From NCBI RefSeq assembly GCF_963678635.1, contig NC_087063.1, positions 6,296,386-6,360,385 on the forward strand: a stretch of DNA of 64,000 nucleotides. The letters run 5' to 3'. This document shows, piece after piece, positions 35,770 to 46,668 of the stretch. How positions within the stretch are numbered: position 1 is the first letter of the stretch; every line of letters begins with the position of its first letter. A program made the position numbers and the translations under genes. The notes below the pieces were generated by a model. The model was not told where the DNA came from. It searched no databases and worked only from the letters and a program-made list of their open reading frames with translations. Source of the stretch: Symsagittifera roscoffensis. Lineage: Eukaryota; Xenacoelomorpha; Acoela; Convolutidae.

Positions 35770-36110
35770 TTCCGATGTCGGTCATATCTGGAAGTTTTGC
35801 CTGTTTTGGGATAAAAAAGGTAATTTTTCAAAATTTCGAATTGAGCCTGTCATGCTCAGGTTTCTCGCGACAACTGAAAATATGTACTAAATTAGATCAG
35901 AAGACTCGATTGATAATTGCTGGAAAGTCGATAGAAAACACGAGTTAAATTTCATTCGCAATATAACCAGGATCTTCGGTGTGAGTAGAGTTGTCTTGTT
36001 CCTGATAGAGGATCGAGAATTCAAGAAAAGAAGTGCAGCTGACTGGACGAGAGTGATATTTGATTGGGAACGTGGACAGCCCAAGCTGCCCAGTGGTCCT
36101 GGGAATAAAA
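35770..36110 (+). pseudogene. Divergent duplicate segment, copy 2, partly open
   Basis: The counterpart of 34440-34800. Part of it reads as protein: LNFIRNITRIFGVSRVVLFL, then ADWTRVIFDWERGQPKLP, continuing from the PHD/coiled-coil relic after a frame break. No domain is recognised. Confidence 0.45.
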
Positions 36111-36206
36111 ATTCTCCTTGATCTGATCTTGTTTATTTTGAAACTTCCTTAGAGTCAAACTTAAATTGTTTACACTAATTCTAGGGTTGCTTCACAATTT
36201 TTAATA

Positions 36207-36558
36207 TGTAACAATCGCCCAAATACTACATAGTGACAGAGCATAGAAAAAGCACCTATTGACGACTGGCCGGCGTCAGTTACCTGAATTCTACCCGTTT
36301 TTCACCGTCCAGACCTAGCCAGTTGATTTTCTGCTCTGTTCAGGGTTTAGTAAAAAGTTACCATTTTTAGGCTATCAGTCAAACGACTTTTGATCAGCTT
36401 TCGTGGCATGCTTTCGTGGATCCCCAGACTACGTGATCAACATTAAAAACACGGCTCGAAAACCATTAAAAATTATTTTTTTTAGTAACAGTTGTATACT
36501 AAATCCATTTGAGAGGGGTTGACCCATTCCTCTTTCTAGCTACTCATGCTCTGAAAAT
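36207..36558 (-). repeat. Outer element 3' LTR, distal part
   Basis: Starts TGTAACAATCGCCC, the counterpart of TGTAACATTTGCCC at 60911. It follows the LTR order: ACGACTGGC, TTTTCACCGTC, CCTAGCCAG, ATCCCCAGAC, TAGCTACTCATGCTCTGAAA. It breaks off at 36558, and the missing continuation (ATTCAATTCTTCAGGGCATC..) resumes at 61831. It therefore appears to have been split by insertion of the 25 kb element. Confidence 0.7.
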
Positions 36559-36645
36559 TAACATTCGCCCGGAAGAACATATCGACGGAAAATAAAGCTA
36601 GGTTCTAAAACGACTGGCTAGGGTCCAAACACAGCTCTATATGCT
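36559..36645 (-). repeat. Inner element 3' LTR, terminal 87 bp
   Basis: TAACATTCGCCCGGAAGAAC.. to ..ACAGCTCTATATGCT corresponds to the LTR end at 60911-60998. It supplies exactly the end missing from 37474-38276. The leading TG is lost. Confidence 0.7.
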
Positions 36646-37473
36646 TGTAACATTCGCCCGGAAGATACATATCAACGGAAAATAAAACTAAGTCCTAAGA
36701 CGACTGGCCAACGTCTAAACAGAGCTTTACATGCTTTTAACCGTCTCTACCAAGCCAGTACTTTCGGTGGTCTTTCTAACATCGGGTCGACAAAAACGTT
36801 ACTGTTTTCGGCTTCGGTCGATACACTCAAATTAACTAGATTACATGCAGGAATAGTGAGCTCATGGCTGGGTCTCAGTATCCCCAGACCACGAGGTCAC
36901 TCCTAAAATCAGGGCTACTACTACTTATTGAGTTATTATTGTTTTTGTTCAGTAGATAAAAATCATCATCTCCATCGAAGATGGATCAACCCTTTCCCCC
37001 AGCTCCTAGCTTCTCATCCTAGCAAAATGAATTCAGATGTTAATTAAATTCAACTCAAGACATGACAGGGAAGCTAAAAGTTTATATAAGTTAATAAAAG
37101 TTCCAGTCCCGAGACCCCTCCGGATTCCTGAATCCGGGGAAATAAGGCTCTTATCTTCCTTCCGGAAGACTGTCTTCCACCCTTCACCGTTGTTCGCAAC
37201 GGCCTTGCAACTATTGTAGCGACACATTAGTTGCAACTCGGATTTTTCTCCGGTTTTCTTATCAAAATGGCCGTTTTTGACGTTTCCTTGAATTGTTACG
37301 TCATCAAATCGAATTTTTAAAATTTAGGAATTTCAGCATCCTTCAGCCTTCACGATTTTTCCAATCGTTCGAATAACGCTCTTATTCCTTCAAAATCGCC
37401 AATTCGGAAGGTCCGCTGCTAAAAACTCGAATCTGATGAAACTGCATTTTGGTGCATTCTGGTTGAATGTCAC
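36646..37473 (-). repeat. Solo LTR nested in the 3' LTR
   Basis: A nearly complete LTR from TGTAACATTCGCCC to GGTTGAATGTCAC (828 bp). It interrupts the text ATGCT|TTTCACCGTC that is continuous in the 5' LTR at about 60995. Flanks ATGCT (left) and GGCT (right) are compatible with a short, mutated target duplication. Confidence 0.65.
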
Positions 37474-38276
37474 GGCTTTTCACCGTCTCTGCCAAAGCCA
37501 GTTCATTTGGTGGTCTTTCTAACATCGGGTCAACAAAAACGTTACTGTTTCCGGCTTCGATCAGAACGCTCTTATTACCTTAATTACATGCAAAATAAAG
37601 AGCTCATGGCTGGGTCTTAGTATCCCCAGACCACATGGTCACTACTAAAAACAAGGCTATTACATATTTACAATATTGCTATAGTTTTTGTTCAGTAGAT
37701 AAAATCATCATCTCCATCGAAGATTGATCAACCCTTTACCTCAACTCCTAGCTTCTCATATTCTAAAAACGAATTTGGTGTTAATTGAATTCAACTCAGG
37801 ACATTGTCAGGAATTAAAAGTTTATAAAACAGAGAGTTACAGTTTTCTCCCGAGACCCCTCCGGATTCTGGAAGCCGGGCAAATAACCTTCCTGTTTCCT
37901 CCCAGAAGGCTGAACACGTCATCCCAATGCCCTTCCTGGTTCTAGGGACTCGTGTGGTAACGATTGCATCCTCACAATCTTTACAACTCGGAATGATCTT
38001 CTGAAAGTTGTTTTTCTTCAATCTCGATCAGTTCACTGTTTTTCTCCACGAATTCTGTTGTTGTGATATTTCACAGTTTCATTGTTTGCGAAACTGGTTT
38101 TGCGTCTTTCACGCTCAGAACGAAATTTCAAAAAATTCACAAGCATGTTCAAACTAACCATTTTTTGTTTGTTAAAATGGACGATTAACACCACTAATTT
38201 CATAAAAACCATCAGATGTATCAATAAAAACTCGAATACAAACTTGCATTTTGGTACATTCTGGTCGATTGTCACA
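37474..38276 (-). repeat. Inner element 3' LTR, main part
   Basis: Reads from GCTTTTCACCGTCTCTGCC to CTGGTCGATTGTCACA, parallel to 61000-61830. On the minus strand it begins TGTGACAATCG directly after the purine-rich GTCCGGGGAGTA. Confidence 0.75.
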
Positions 38277-39160
38277 TACTCCCCGGACAGCCCAGTCATT
38301 TTCCTCATTGAGTCTCGTAGTCTTCATCAATATGGTACAGTGCCATCGAACAGAATTTACAAAATGCATCAAATCACTTTTATCGACATCACATCGACTC
38401 ACTGCAGATTACAAACTCTTATATTCTTCCAAACTCTTTCACTAATCAGCACTTTCGAGGATATGACTTAGGATAAAACATTTTTTCTGACTTCTAACGT
38501 CAATGTCCCGATTTAAAAGTTTTTCTCCTAGGTTTAAAAAGCGTTGGGACGCAGGACAGTCCTGCCAACCAACACGCTAAAATTATCGTACTATTCTTCT
38601 TGCCTTCGAGCGAAAATTTAGTTCTCATTGGTCCTGAATAATTAAATTAAGAAACTCGGTGTTTAGAAGGAACAATGAGATAATCTGCCTCTTCAAGAGA
38701 TTACTCAAGCCTTTCATATCACCACAAAGTGATCAGTCATCTTAGTTGATTAAGAGCAGTCATGCAGGTTAGAATACTTAACATACTCTCCACTCAAGCC
38801 TCTCTAAATAAATAGTCAGTGTCTCTAAAGCCACAAACTAAAATCACAAGGCAAAATTATAAATGCAACAAAATCTTTAATCTTCAAAATTAAACTAAAA
38901 GTTTTCTTTTCAGTTTCAATGGCAAACTTAGTTGCTTTGTTTCTCATTTGAGGTTTTGACACATAACACAATTCTGAGTTTTTAACATCTTCTCCTTCAA
39001 TACTCATTTCTTTGTTTTCGTCGTTTAGAAGTTCTAAAACTTCTAAATTCTTCTAATTTTTCTTCTTTTTGCATCTTGTTTTTCGGCTGTTTGTCATTGT
39101 TCCATCTCCTCCTCCAGTAATACTGACTCTGCGCTTTCAGTTTATGTGTCTTGCAACACA
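38277..39160 (-). other. 3' untranslated region and polypurine tract of the giant element
   Basis: This lies between the last decayed coding codon (TGA at 39163-39161) and the 3' LTR. The CGGGGAGTA next to the LTR has an equivalent (TGGGGAGTA) at 62344-62352 in the second element. Otherwise non-coding. Confidence 0.55.
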
Positions 39161-40224
39161 TCAGTGGCTAATCTGACGCTGTTGGAGGCAGATCTCCAAC
39201 ATCTGCTCTTCTACTCTTTGTTTGTAACAAGGTGGAGGATCAACTTCAGTTTCCCTGTTTAGCCAGAAGCTGTTGTGGAGGCACAACGTCACGTTTCTCT
39301 CCAGGTCTTCCTTCAAAATTTCTTCTATTTCTCTCCGTCACATTCACTTGTTCTCGAAGTCCTCTTTACCTCAGTAGTCAGTGCATTCCGATGAGTTACA
39401 AAAGCTCGCTTGTATGCTCTCGCTCCAAAGTCTAGCTGATACGCACTGTACACTCTGCTGTGCCTCGACATATGCTTTTTGGCATATTCGTACAACCAAG
39501 CAGTCATGTTGGCTCTAAACCATGCCATCAGTCGTTTTCTGGCCCAAATTGTTTTCACTTCTATCGGAATCTTCAAGATTTTGCATGTTGTCTCGAAAAG
39601 AGTTAAATTTTTCAGACAATCCAACTCCTGTAATTGTTCTTTCGTAGGCGTTTGTTGTCGATTGTTCTCTTTCACATGAGCTTCCAGCCATCGTATCGCT
39701 ATCATAACTTCCACTATCATTATGGGCTGTGATGAATCTCCTAAATCCATGGAGAGCAGCTCTCCACAGTCCCAGATCAACGCCAGATTACTACGCCCGG
39801 GATGCCACCATGTTTGTAGCAAGCAATGGCAGGAAAACTCATCATGTGTAAGCATGATGCTCCTCTAATTACGCTTTTCCAACGCTTCCAGTAGTGGTTC
39901 TAATTCCATCATCACTTGGTGGATTTCATCAGTCTGGTCTACTGCATTGTAATCCGTTGCTGTTGATCCTTTTTGTTTCTGTCTTTCAAAATCACTGAAG
40001 TTCACACTGACGTATCCCATGAACTTCTTTCCCAGTATCGGTTCTAATTCTTCCTTGGTTCTTTCTGGAACTCCTGAGAACATCTTGCATAGTAACTCGT
40101 AAGTTTTTTCTGACATCCTTGCTAATCTTACGCATTTCGGCACTGAGAAGGCTTGATCCACGATCGTCCTCGTACTCTTCACATCCACTGCTTCGAAATG
40201 CACTGGGTATCTGCTTTTGCACAT
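39161..40224 (-). pseudogene. Giant element downstream tract, terminal segment
   Basis: Two frames (40224-39865 and 39855-39325) and a third after a frameshift encode a helical, basic C-terminus. Landmarks are MCKSRYPVHFEAVDVKSTRT, then ARKRLMAWFRANMTAWLY, GARAYKRAFVTHRNALTTEV and LERNVTLCLHNSFWLNRE. The last two have close counterparts at 63041-63400 (AYKRVFLTHKNAVTTAVKR, LERNVSLCLHNSFCRNRE), showing that this is a repeated family protein, conserved between elements. No known domain is recognised. It ends CLQQRQISH then TGA. Confidence 0.6.
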
Positions 40225-40257
40225 TGGAGCTAATGTCGATCCAACTAGATATCGCGC

Positions 40258-41474
40258 TCACGACGGTGTGTGATAGGTTTCATTGTGCCGGATGTTCATT
40301 TCCGCCTCGATCGCTTCCCTCCACTTTCCAATATACTTTTGCTCAGTTTGCAAACTCCCGGAAATCTCATGCTTGCAAAAATCCCCCATCTCATGCTTTT
40401 GTTCTAGATTCAGTAGTGACTCTAAAGAACCAAGCATGCTGTAGAATCTTGGATTCACCTCAAATCCTTCGTGGCAATCTGCAATCAATTTCGTTTCCGT
40501 TTTTGCTTTCATTACATTGTTCCCGAAAAATATCGTTAATTGCTTGTGTTTTCTCGCAAGAGTCTTCACTTAATTCAGACCTCCACAGATGTGACCTTCG
40601 AGTCCACAGACTTTCACCAGACAGCTAACAGGTTTAACCAAGTCCTTTGGTCCCCAGCCAGGCAACTCCACCTTGTATTCTCCGTTGCTCTTAGAGGCAG
40701 TCGTCATCAAATTGTAAATTTTGTTCAGGTCACACAAGTTACAGTCTGAATTCAATTCCCTCTGCACATCCTGTGTCGCACTGAATATTGAATCGGCTTT
40801 AGGACTCGGACACCATGATGGTTTCATCAGTTACCACACCACCATTAGACTTGTTTTCAGCAGTTCGTCCGAGAATCCCAATCCAAATTCTACTCGGTTG
40901 TCAGATTTTGGCACTGAAGGTGCAGTCACGTTTTCTTTCAACACAAGTCCCAGTTTAGCCTGATGATTAGCAGCGCTCCTTACCGTCACAATTCTAGACA
41001 GCCAGAATCTTAGTAACGCTGCATGCTCGTAGTCGAAGAAACAATCGCGTATATCTTCATTAAAGAAAGGGTTGTATGCCACCCCTACGATCCTGGATAC
41101 GTAACTGTACGATTTCTTCCTGATCGGTCCGACATAATCACTGGACTTCGGTAGTGCTCCTATGGATTCTTTTGTGAGCCTCAGCTCCTTTTTCGAGAAT
41201 CTCCTCATTTGTCTATCTTCTTCAAATGTTCCAGTTCCCCAGGCTCCTTCATGTTCACTCGCATTGATTTACTCTGATGTATGTCCAAGAGTGCTAGCAA
41301 GAGCAAGGTTTTTGCTTTTTCATCGCCTTTTTTTAGCAACTTGACACAAGTGTTCAATGCCGGCACTGATATTTGTTCTTGCATAAATCGAATGTAACAG
41401 AGAGCGTCTCTCCGCTTCGCGCACGCCACTGCCGCTCCCTCTTGAGCCATTAGATCTCTCATATTCGTCATCAA
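40258..41474 (-). pseudogene. Giant element downstream tract, segment 5, unknown
   Basis: Consecutive frames at 41474-41205, 41208-40831, 40827-40570 and 40569-40258 butt together on the minus strand, as expected of one protein broken by indels. Composition is mixed and charged (for example RRFSKKELRLTKESIGAL and IVGVAYNPFFNEDIRDCFFD). No domain is recognised. Confidence 0.5.
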
Positions 41475-41489
41475 GCATACCTTCTCTTC

Positions 41490-42439
41490 TTACGATCTTT
41501 TTCTTTCTTCTGATTCATATTCGGCCCGTGTCAATCCAATCATGCACCAAGCAAATCTAAGTTGCATTTCCGTTCTCGCATAGGGTATCGCTATCAGATC
41601 GTGTATTTTCGGAGTGGTTCTCATTTCTCCATCAAAGTTCCGTAACACCACCGCTCTCCATGGTAGGCTCACTAACTGGTCTATCGTTTCCGTGTGCATT
41701 TCAGAGGAGAACAACGTTCCGTATGCCTTCTGCTTTATGGTCGTGCCTTGTATCATCGTCTCCAGGTAAACGTCCATGGCGCCTTTGTTATCTAGAGCGA
41801 ATAAGTGTCCTCTAGCTGAATTTCTGTACTCCACCATCTCCATGTATCCATCAGCGGGTTCAACACAATCGAAACGGATTCTGACACTGTCAATCGGTTA
41901 TACTCCACTAGGATTAGCTGTCCTACGACGCTTCCCTTTCCATGGTTCATGCTGGACGGCTTGAAAGTTTGTAGATTACTTTGTCCACATTGACTCAGTA
42001 TTTCCATTTCTAGTCTCGCTCCAGACAGAGTGCCGTCACTCCTCTTGGTTTTATAACTGGCTGATCTTAGGCCCGCCATGAGAATGGGTGGCACCATCGT
42101 TACGTCAGTCAACGTCCTGTCCGTGCCAGGTAATCGGTCATCGCCCTCTCCCATGTCCATGGCTTCTTCGAAACGCTTCCGCTTGGCTGAGTTGACAGCC
42201 TTTATCGAGATTTCTGAATCCACTTTCGCTTTTCCGGTCTTCCTCAAAGTCACTTTACTGCCAACTTTCGTTTTCATGTCGTTGATTTTGTCTTTTATCA
42301 TTTTCGATCGCATCGTTCCTTTTCGGGTTCTTGACAGATACACTACTTCATCATTGCCTCCATGCGGTTTTACCTTTAAGGGAGAATTTGCATCACTTTC
42401 GTCAGTGGCCCAGTCGATTAATAACTCGCTCAACCTCAC
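41490..42439 (-). pseudogene. Giant element downstream tract, segment 4, unknown
   Basis: Frames 42439-41792 and 41843-41490 overlap, and their junction (PLMDTWRWW against MEMVEYRNSARG) is a clear frameshift in one protein. The first half is very Lys/Arg/Asp-rich (KMIKDKINDMKTKVGSKV), and the second is more globular (RTEMQLRFAWCMIGLTRAEY). No domain is recognised. Confidence 0.5.
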
Positions 42440-42586
42440 TTCTTACTCATCCAGCTTGTCGAGCATTTCCCGCATCAGTGGTCTGTTGAGACCTGTTTTC
42501 AACATAGACTGGGTCCCGTAGCACTGAACTACCGTCCAGACCTCTTCCATGAAGGCAACTCTGTCCATATTACATCCCGTCCTATT

Positions 42587-43434
42587 CTAGTGGTCTCTGT
42601 GGTAGACTTTCCATTCTTCTTTGGGCAGCGCTCCCAAGAAAGGTACTCTGGCAGTGCCTTCTGTTCTTCTTCTCCTCGGAGACTCTATTAAAAGTTTCTT
42701 TTCGGCATTTTCAGCCTTGCTCGGAGAGCTGCTCTCCAACAAATTTCGGTTTATTTCTATGAAATCCGACGGAGGCTCCATCGTAGAAGTCCCCTCCTCT
42801 TCCGGCTCAGTCGTTCCTTCTAACGTCTCTGAGCCATTCTCAAAATTGCTAAGGGAGTTGAAGTCCAGGCTGGACATCCCGCCTGTCGAGGCCTTGTCGT
42901 CCTGTTTCTCGGCTTGATCGGGATCCTGGTGCATAGGTTCTTCCGATCGACGGTTTCCTCTCTGATCATTGTCTCGCTTCTGATTTTTTCATGAAATTGA
43001 AGGGCCTTGCTCATCATTCCTTGTTTCGTCTGGAAACTTCGGTACAACTAGTCTGCCAGCTGATCGATCTTCTTCCTCTCCGAGCATCACTTTGATTTCT
43101 TCGCAGCCGAAGGGTGCCAGTACAGTTCTAGTGTGTATTTTCCCACTCACCAAATACTCCGGTTTTACACTCGTCAAGATCAGTGAGGCTTCTTACAAGT
43201 CCGCCCTGCCTCACATGACTATTGGCGCCAGGTTCAATTTTGCCCATTCTTCGTCAAATCGTCCGGGGTTTGGAGTGGCTGCATTACTCATCCGTCTCCT
43301 CGTTGTCTCATCCGTGTAGACAAACTGCTTACACTGCAGCACGGCAGCGTTTCTGCCCACTAAGCCCGGTCCATCATCTCGGAGATTTTTGCCACCCTCC
43401 TTTCGTTGGTTTCAAAATCTCTCAACCTTGGGGT
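42587..43434 (-). pseudogene. Giant element downstream tract, segment 3, unknown
   Basis: Contains MTSVKPEYLVSGKIHTRTVL, APFGCEEIKVMLGEEED and then an acidic, Ser-rich stretch (LDFNSLSNFENGSETLEG) ending in basic RRRRTEG. It looks like a disordered linker between folded parts. Broken by frameshifts. Confidence 0.45.
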
Positions 43435-44820
43435 TTACACTGCGGAGACTGATCCGAGCAACATCCTTCTAATCAAGGGAAACTCAGGGATTTCTTCTGG
43501 CAGTTTCTTGAAGTCACCCCAGCCTTTCGTTTCTTCTCTCACTATGTGATACGAGGCCATCGTAACTTCGCCGTTCGTCTTATCGTAGGACCCTAAATTC
43601 CAGAGCCTTGGGAACAATTCGATATGTCCTCTATCCACTTCTCCCATACGATCACGGAAACCATCGTCAAAATTTATGACAGTCATTTCTGGCTCCGATA
43701 TTTTTTGCGAACAACAAATCTTCACTCATGATCTCTCGCAATGCGTGCTGTTCACACAAATTAAATGCACTTCCGTCCACTGCTGAGATGAGGTTCAGGT
43801 GCAGCACCGACATCCTGTATGCCTCCAACTTAACGTCAGTGAACGCAGGTCCGTATATCACCGTCACAAACTCCGTGCCTCCTCTGATCACACTAAGGTG
43901 TTGATCCTCATAGCCAGGCTCAGATCAGTTAACAAGGGAATGCCCCCAGCATGACGTCGAACATCTTCTTCCTTCTCAATCGTCTCGTCTTCTCCTGTTC
44001 CAAAGCGATTCTGCTGCAGGAGATACTGGATAAAAGTGTGTCCATTTTTTTTCTACGTTTTCTCTCATCTGTTCAGGGTAGCGGGTCAGATTCATTAATC
44101 CTCCCACGTTGCCGTGTGTAATCGCATTGAACGTCAGGAGTCCATCTGACAGAAAACTCTGCACTCCCTCAGTGAGCAATACCACTGGTCCTCATACAAA
44201 ATTCTCAGCTCCAAATGTCACGAACAAGGCTATTATTTCCACGGTTGACAACTCTGTGAACACTTGGAGGAAATCCCTGATCAAGTATCGAGAGAACGAA
44301 GGGAGACTTTTATCAGGAAGGACGCGGTGCATCCTGCTCCCAACCCCTCCAGCATACTATCCGTCCTGTCAAAGCTTTCTTCTCTTTTTACATTCTGCGT
44401 CCAGAAAGCTTCAAGGGTATTTTGACCCATTCAGTTCACAAACTCGACTGACTTTTCTTCTGCATTTTCGGCCAGGATCAACTCTTTCACCAGGTAGGCG
44501 TGAACCTTCATGATCATCGCTGGGCCTCGATCGAAAGCGTCCGTTCCCAATGCGGCTATCCGAGTGGTCAAGTGAAGCCACTTGTTGGTCTCTGGCTTCG
44601 TTTGCAAAACAATCGCTTCCAAGTGAGCTCTTGTCTCTCTTATGGGTTCTTTCTTCTTTCTCCTTCTTTTATCTCCATTCCTCGGAACCACAAGCGTTGG
44701 ACATCGCCACTATCACTCGATGGTCATCGTTGATTTCACGTTTCAGTTTGAGCTGTCGGCTGAAGTTGGACAGTTCCAACTCCAATACTTCATCTAACAC
44801 GAGCATGTGTAAGGAATGGT
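43435..44820 (-). pseudogene. Giant element downstream tract, segment 2, unknown
   Basis: Pieces at 44691-44431 (RETRAHLEAIVLQTKPETNK), 44330-44186 (IRDFLQVFTELSTVEIIALF), 44185-43976 (EGVQSFLSDGLLTFNAITHG), 43891-43667 (EFVTVIYGPAFTDVKLEAYR, SEDLLFAKNIGARNDCHKF) and 43725-43435 are collinear on the minus strand. The ordered blocks suggest a helical globular protein. No family is recognised, and no envelope-like transmembrane or cleavage features are evident. Confidence 0.5.
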
Positions 44821-44854
44821 CCTTGAATCCTCACATTGCATTTGAGATGTCCGA

Positions 44855-46022
44855 CTATACTGCAGGTAATTCTGCCCTAAGTGGTCTTAGGTTCTCCACT
44901 TCTATTTCGCGGTTCGGAGCAAATATGATCACATCATATTTTCCTTCTGAGAGCAACGCTACCATCGCATTCGCGAACTTCAATCCATCCGGGAGATGTA
45001 AATATCCCGGAGATAGTGCAAGCACCGCTTTTGGTGTTATTTTCGGGAATACCCCTTCTTTCAGCGTATCCATTATCTCGCCCACCGATTCGAGGATATC
45101 CTTTATGGCTGGCCATACTGCGTCTCCCGCCGTTTTAGGCTCTCTGAGTCTGCTCAGGAAACCCCTTCTGTGTAAATAGTCGTTTATTCCGGCAAAAACG
45201 ATCGTGATCGGGTTTATATCTGTTTGTCGTTGTACCCCACTCGCCATTGATACAGACTGCATCAAGTCCAGGTCGATTGCTGCCAGCATTGTAACCACCG
45301 GCCAAAACAGGGAATTAGAGGTATATGCGAAGTCCGAGTTCGCAACTACCAAAAATTTGCTTTCCTCATTCTATATCGTCATCCCACCATATCTCTCGAC
45401 AACGCTTTCTTCACTCACCTGCTTTGGGTAAGCCCTTTCTCTCACGTGAGATGGGGGTGCTCTTACTTGTTTGAACATTTTCACATGCTGTCCTATCGGT
45501 GCTCTCGTTGTCAAGAATCTTCCTTGTCTTTCTTCTCGATTTCCTTCACTATGATTCATTCTCACGTCCTGCAAAGGTCTCGCACTTGTGTTGTTCGAGG
45601 GCAGTCCCTCTAAATCGGCAAGTTTTGAGGCGTTCGTGGAACTGAAGTTAATGCCAGCTACTATCAACCAATCCACACCTGCAATTGAGTATAGTCCGTT
45701 TACGGAGAGCCTTGCTCCAATCAGCATCCTTACGGCGTCGGCTGCAAACTTTACCGTCTGAAGATTCAGCTTCATCAGGTCCGGCTTGTAAACATGCCAA
45801 GGGGAAGTTATGAGCCTCGACCACATCAAAGAGCTTTTGTCTGGTCGTCGTTCTTCTCGGCTGGTTTTCGTAGTTTCCAATCTCGAGGTGCCCGATGTGT
45901 CCGTTGTCGAGTTAACAGGTCCTAGCCTTCTACGTGGTTGAATAGTCCTTCTTACTGGCGCTTCTACCAGTCGGTCCAGTACATCTGTCCTTTGCCCTGG
46001 CTCGCTGGAGTTTTGCGGCATC
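44855..46022 (-). pseudogene. Giant element downstream tract, segment 1, with SGNH-like block
   Basis: Frame 46021-45371 starts immediately after the SGNH domain stop and is Arg/Ser/Thr-rich (QPRRRLGPVNSTTDTSGTSR), then globular (SVNGLYSIAGVDWLIVAGIN). Frame 45352-44855 has MVVANSDFAYTS, ITIVFAGINDYLHRRG and SPGYLHLPDGLKFANAM. The GIND resembles block III (GxND) of SGNH hydrolases, and LPDG resembles block V without its His. A second, degenerate SGNH-like fold is possible but unproven. Confidence 0.5.
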
Positions 46023-46660
46023 TAGGTCACGGCTGGGACTGATCCCAGACGCGTTTCTAGGTTAGGGGGTACAAAGGTTGAGAGTGCCGGCTCATTCGTG
46101 GTTTGTTCCTTCTTCAGTGCTCCCGTGTCAAAGAGCTTGACCTGCAACTTATCCAGTCGCTTCTGGAAGAGTCGATTCAACCAGCCTTGTCCTTCTATGC
46201 GGTCAAAGTGGATTCCATCGGTGTTGAGTCTGGCCTCATCGCTCTGAGCTCATGTTCGATGTCCATGAGAATCATCCGTCCAGCATTACGACTCGCCAGA
46301 TTTCTCACTATGTTATTCCACCCGATAACCCTTTCGTTATGTCTCCTTCCCGCCGGTGTCAGTGTTCTCGTGCTCATTGGTACGGTGCAGACGGTCAGTA
46401 CCGTTCATTTGAACTTCTGCCAGAGAGTAGTAAATAGGCACACCATCATCGATTTCCACTGGGCCTCTTCCTCATCTGAACCTCTGGACACATTGTTTGT
46501 CCCTACTACGATCATTATGTTAGGAATTTTTCCTGGGTTCATTAGCTCCACCATTCGATACAGCTGCGCTATTGTGGCACCACCAAAGGCCATAACCGTG
46601 GTGATCCAGGAGGTCCTCAGGTTCTAGAGGACTCTCACCAAACTGTCCCCCAGTATCAAA
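46023..46660 (-). pseudogene. SGNH/GDSL-type hydrolase domain in the LTR element, broken
   Basis: All four signature blocks can be read on the minus strand across frame changes. Block I is GDSLVRVL (Gly-Asp-Ser at 46650-46642), block II Gly is AFGGATIAQLYRM, block III is IVVGTNNVSRGSDEEE (GTNN at 46503-46492), and block V is NTDGIHFD (Asp/His at 46219-46208). SGNH enzymes are Ser-His esterases and lipases. An in-frame TAG (46626-46624) follows block I, and a frameshift separates blocks III and V, so this copy is dead. It lies after the integrase, in the place where other elements carry env or accessory genes. The substrate is unknown. SGNH domains are known in some CR1/L2 LINE ORF1 proteins; one in this position is unusual. 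Confidence 0.75.
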
Positions 46661-46668
46661 TGTGATTT

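Noticed and set aside
43976-44330. Envelope-like protein after integrase
   Set aside because: Some hydrophobic helices are present, but there is no signal peptide, furin-type site, Cys pattern or clear transmembrane anchor.
44550-45179. 209-codon plus-strand frame
   Set aside because: It lies opposite conserved minus-strand segments (44855-45352, 44431-44691), and its Ser-rich composition is that of a shadow frame.
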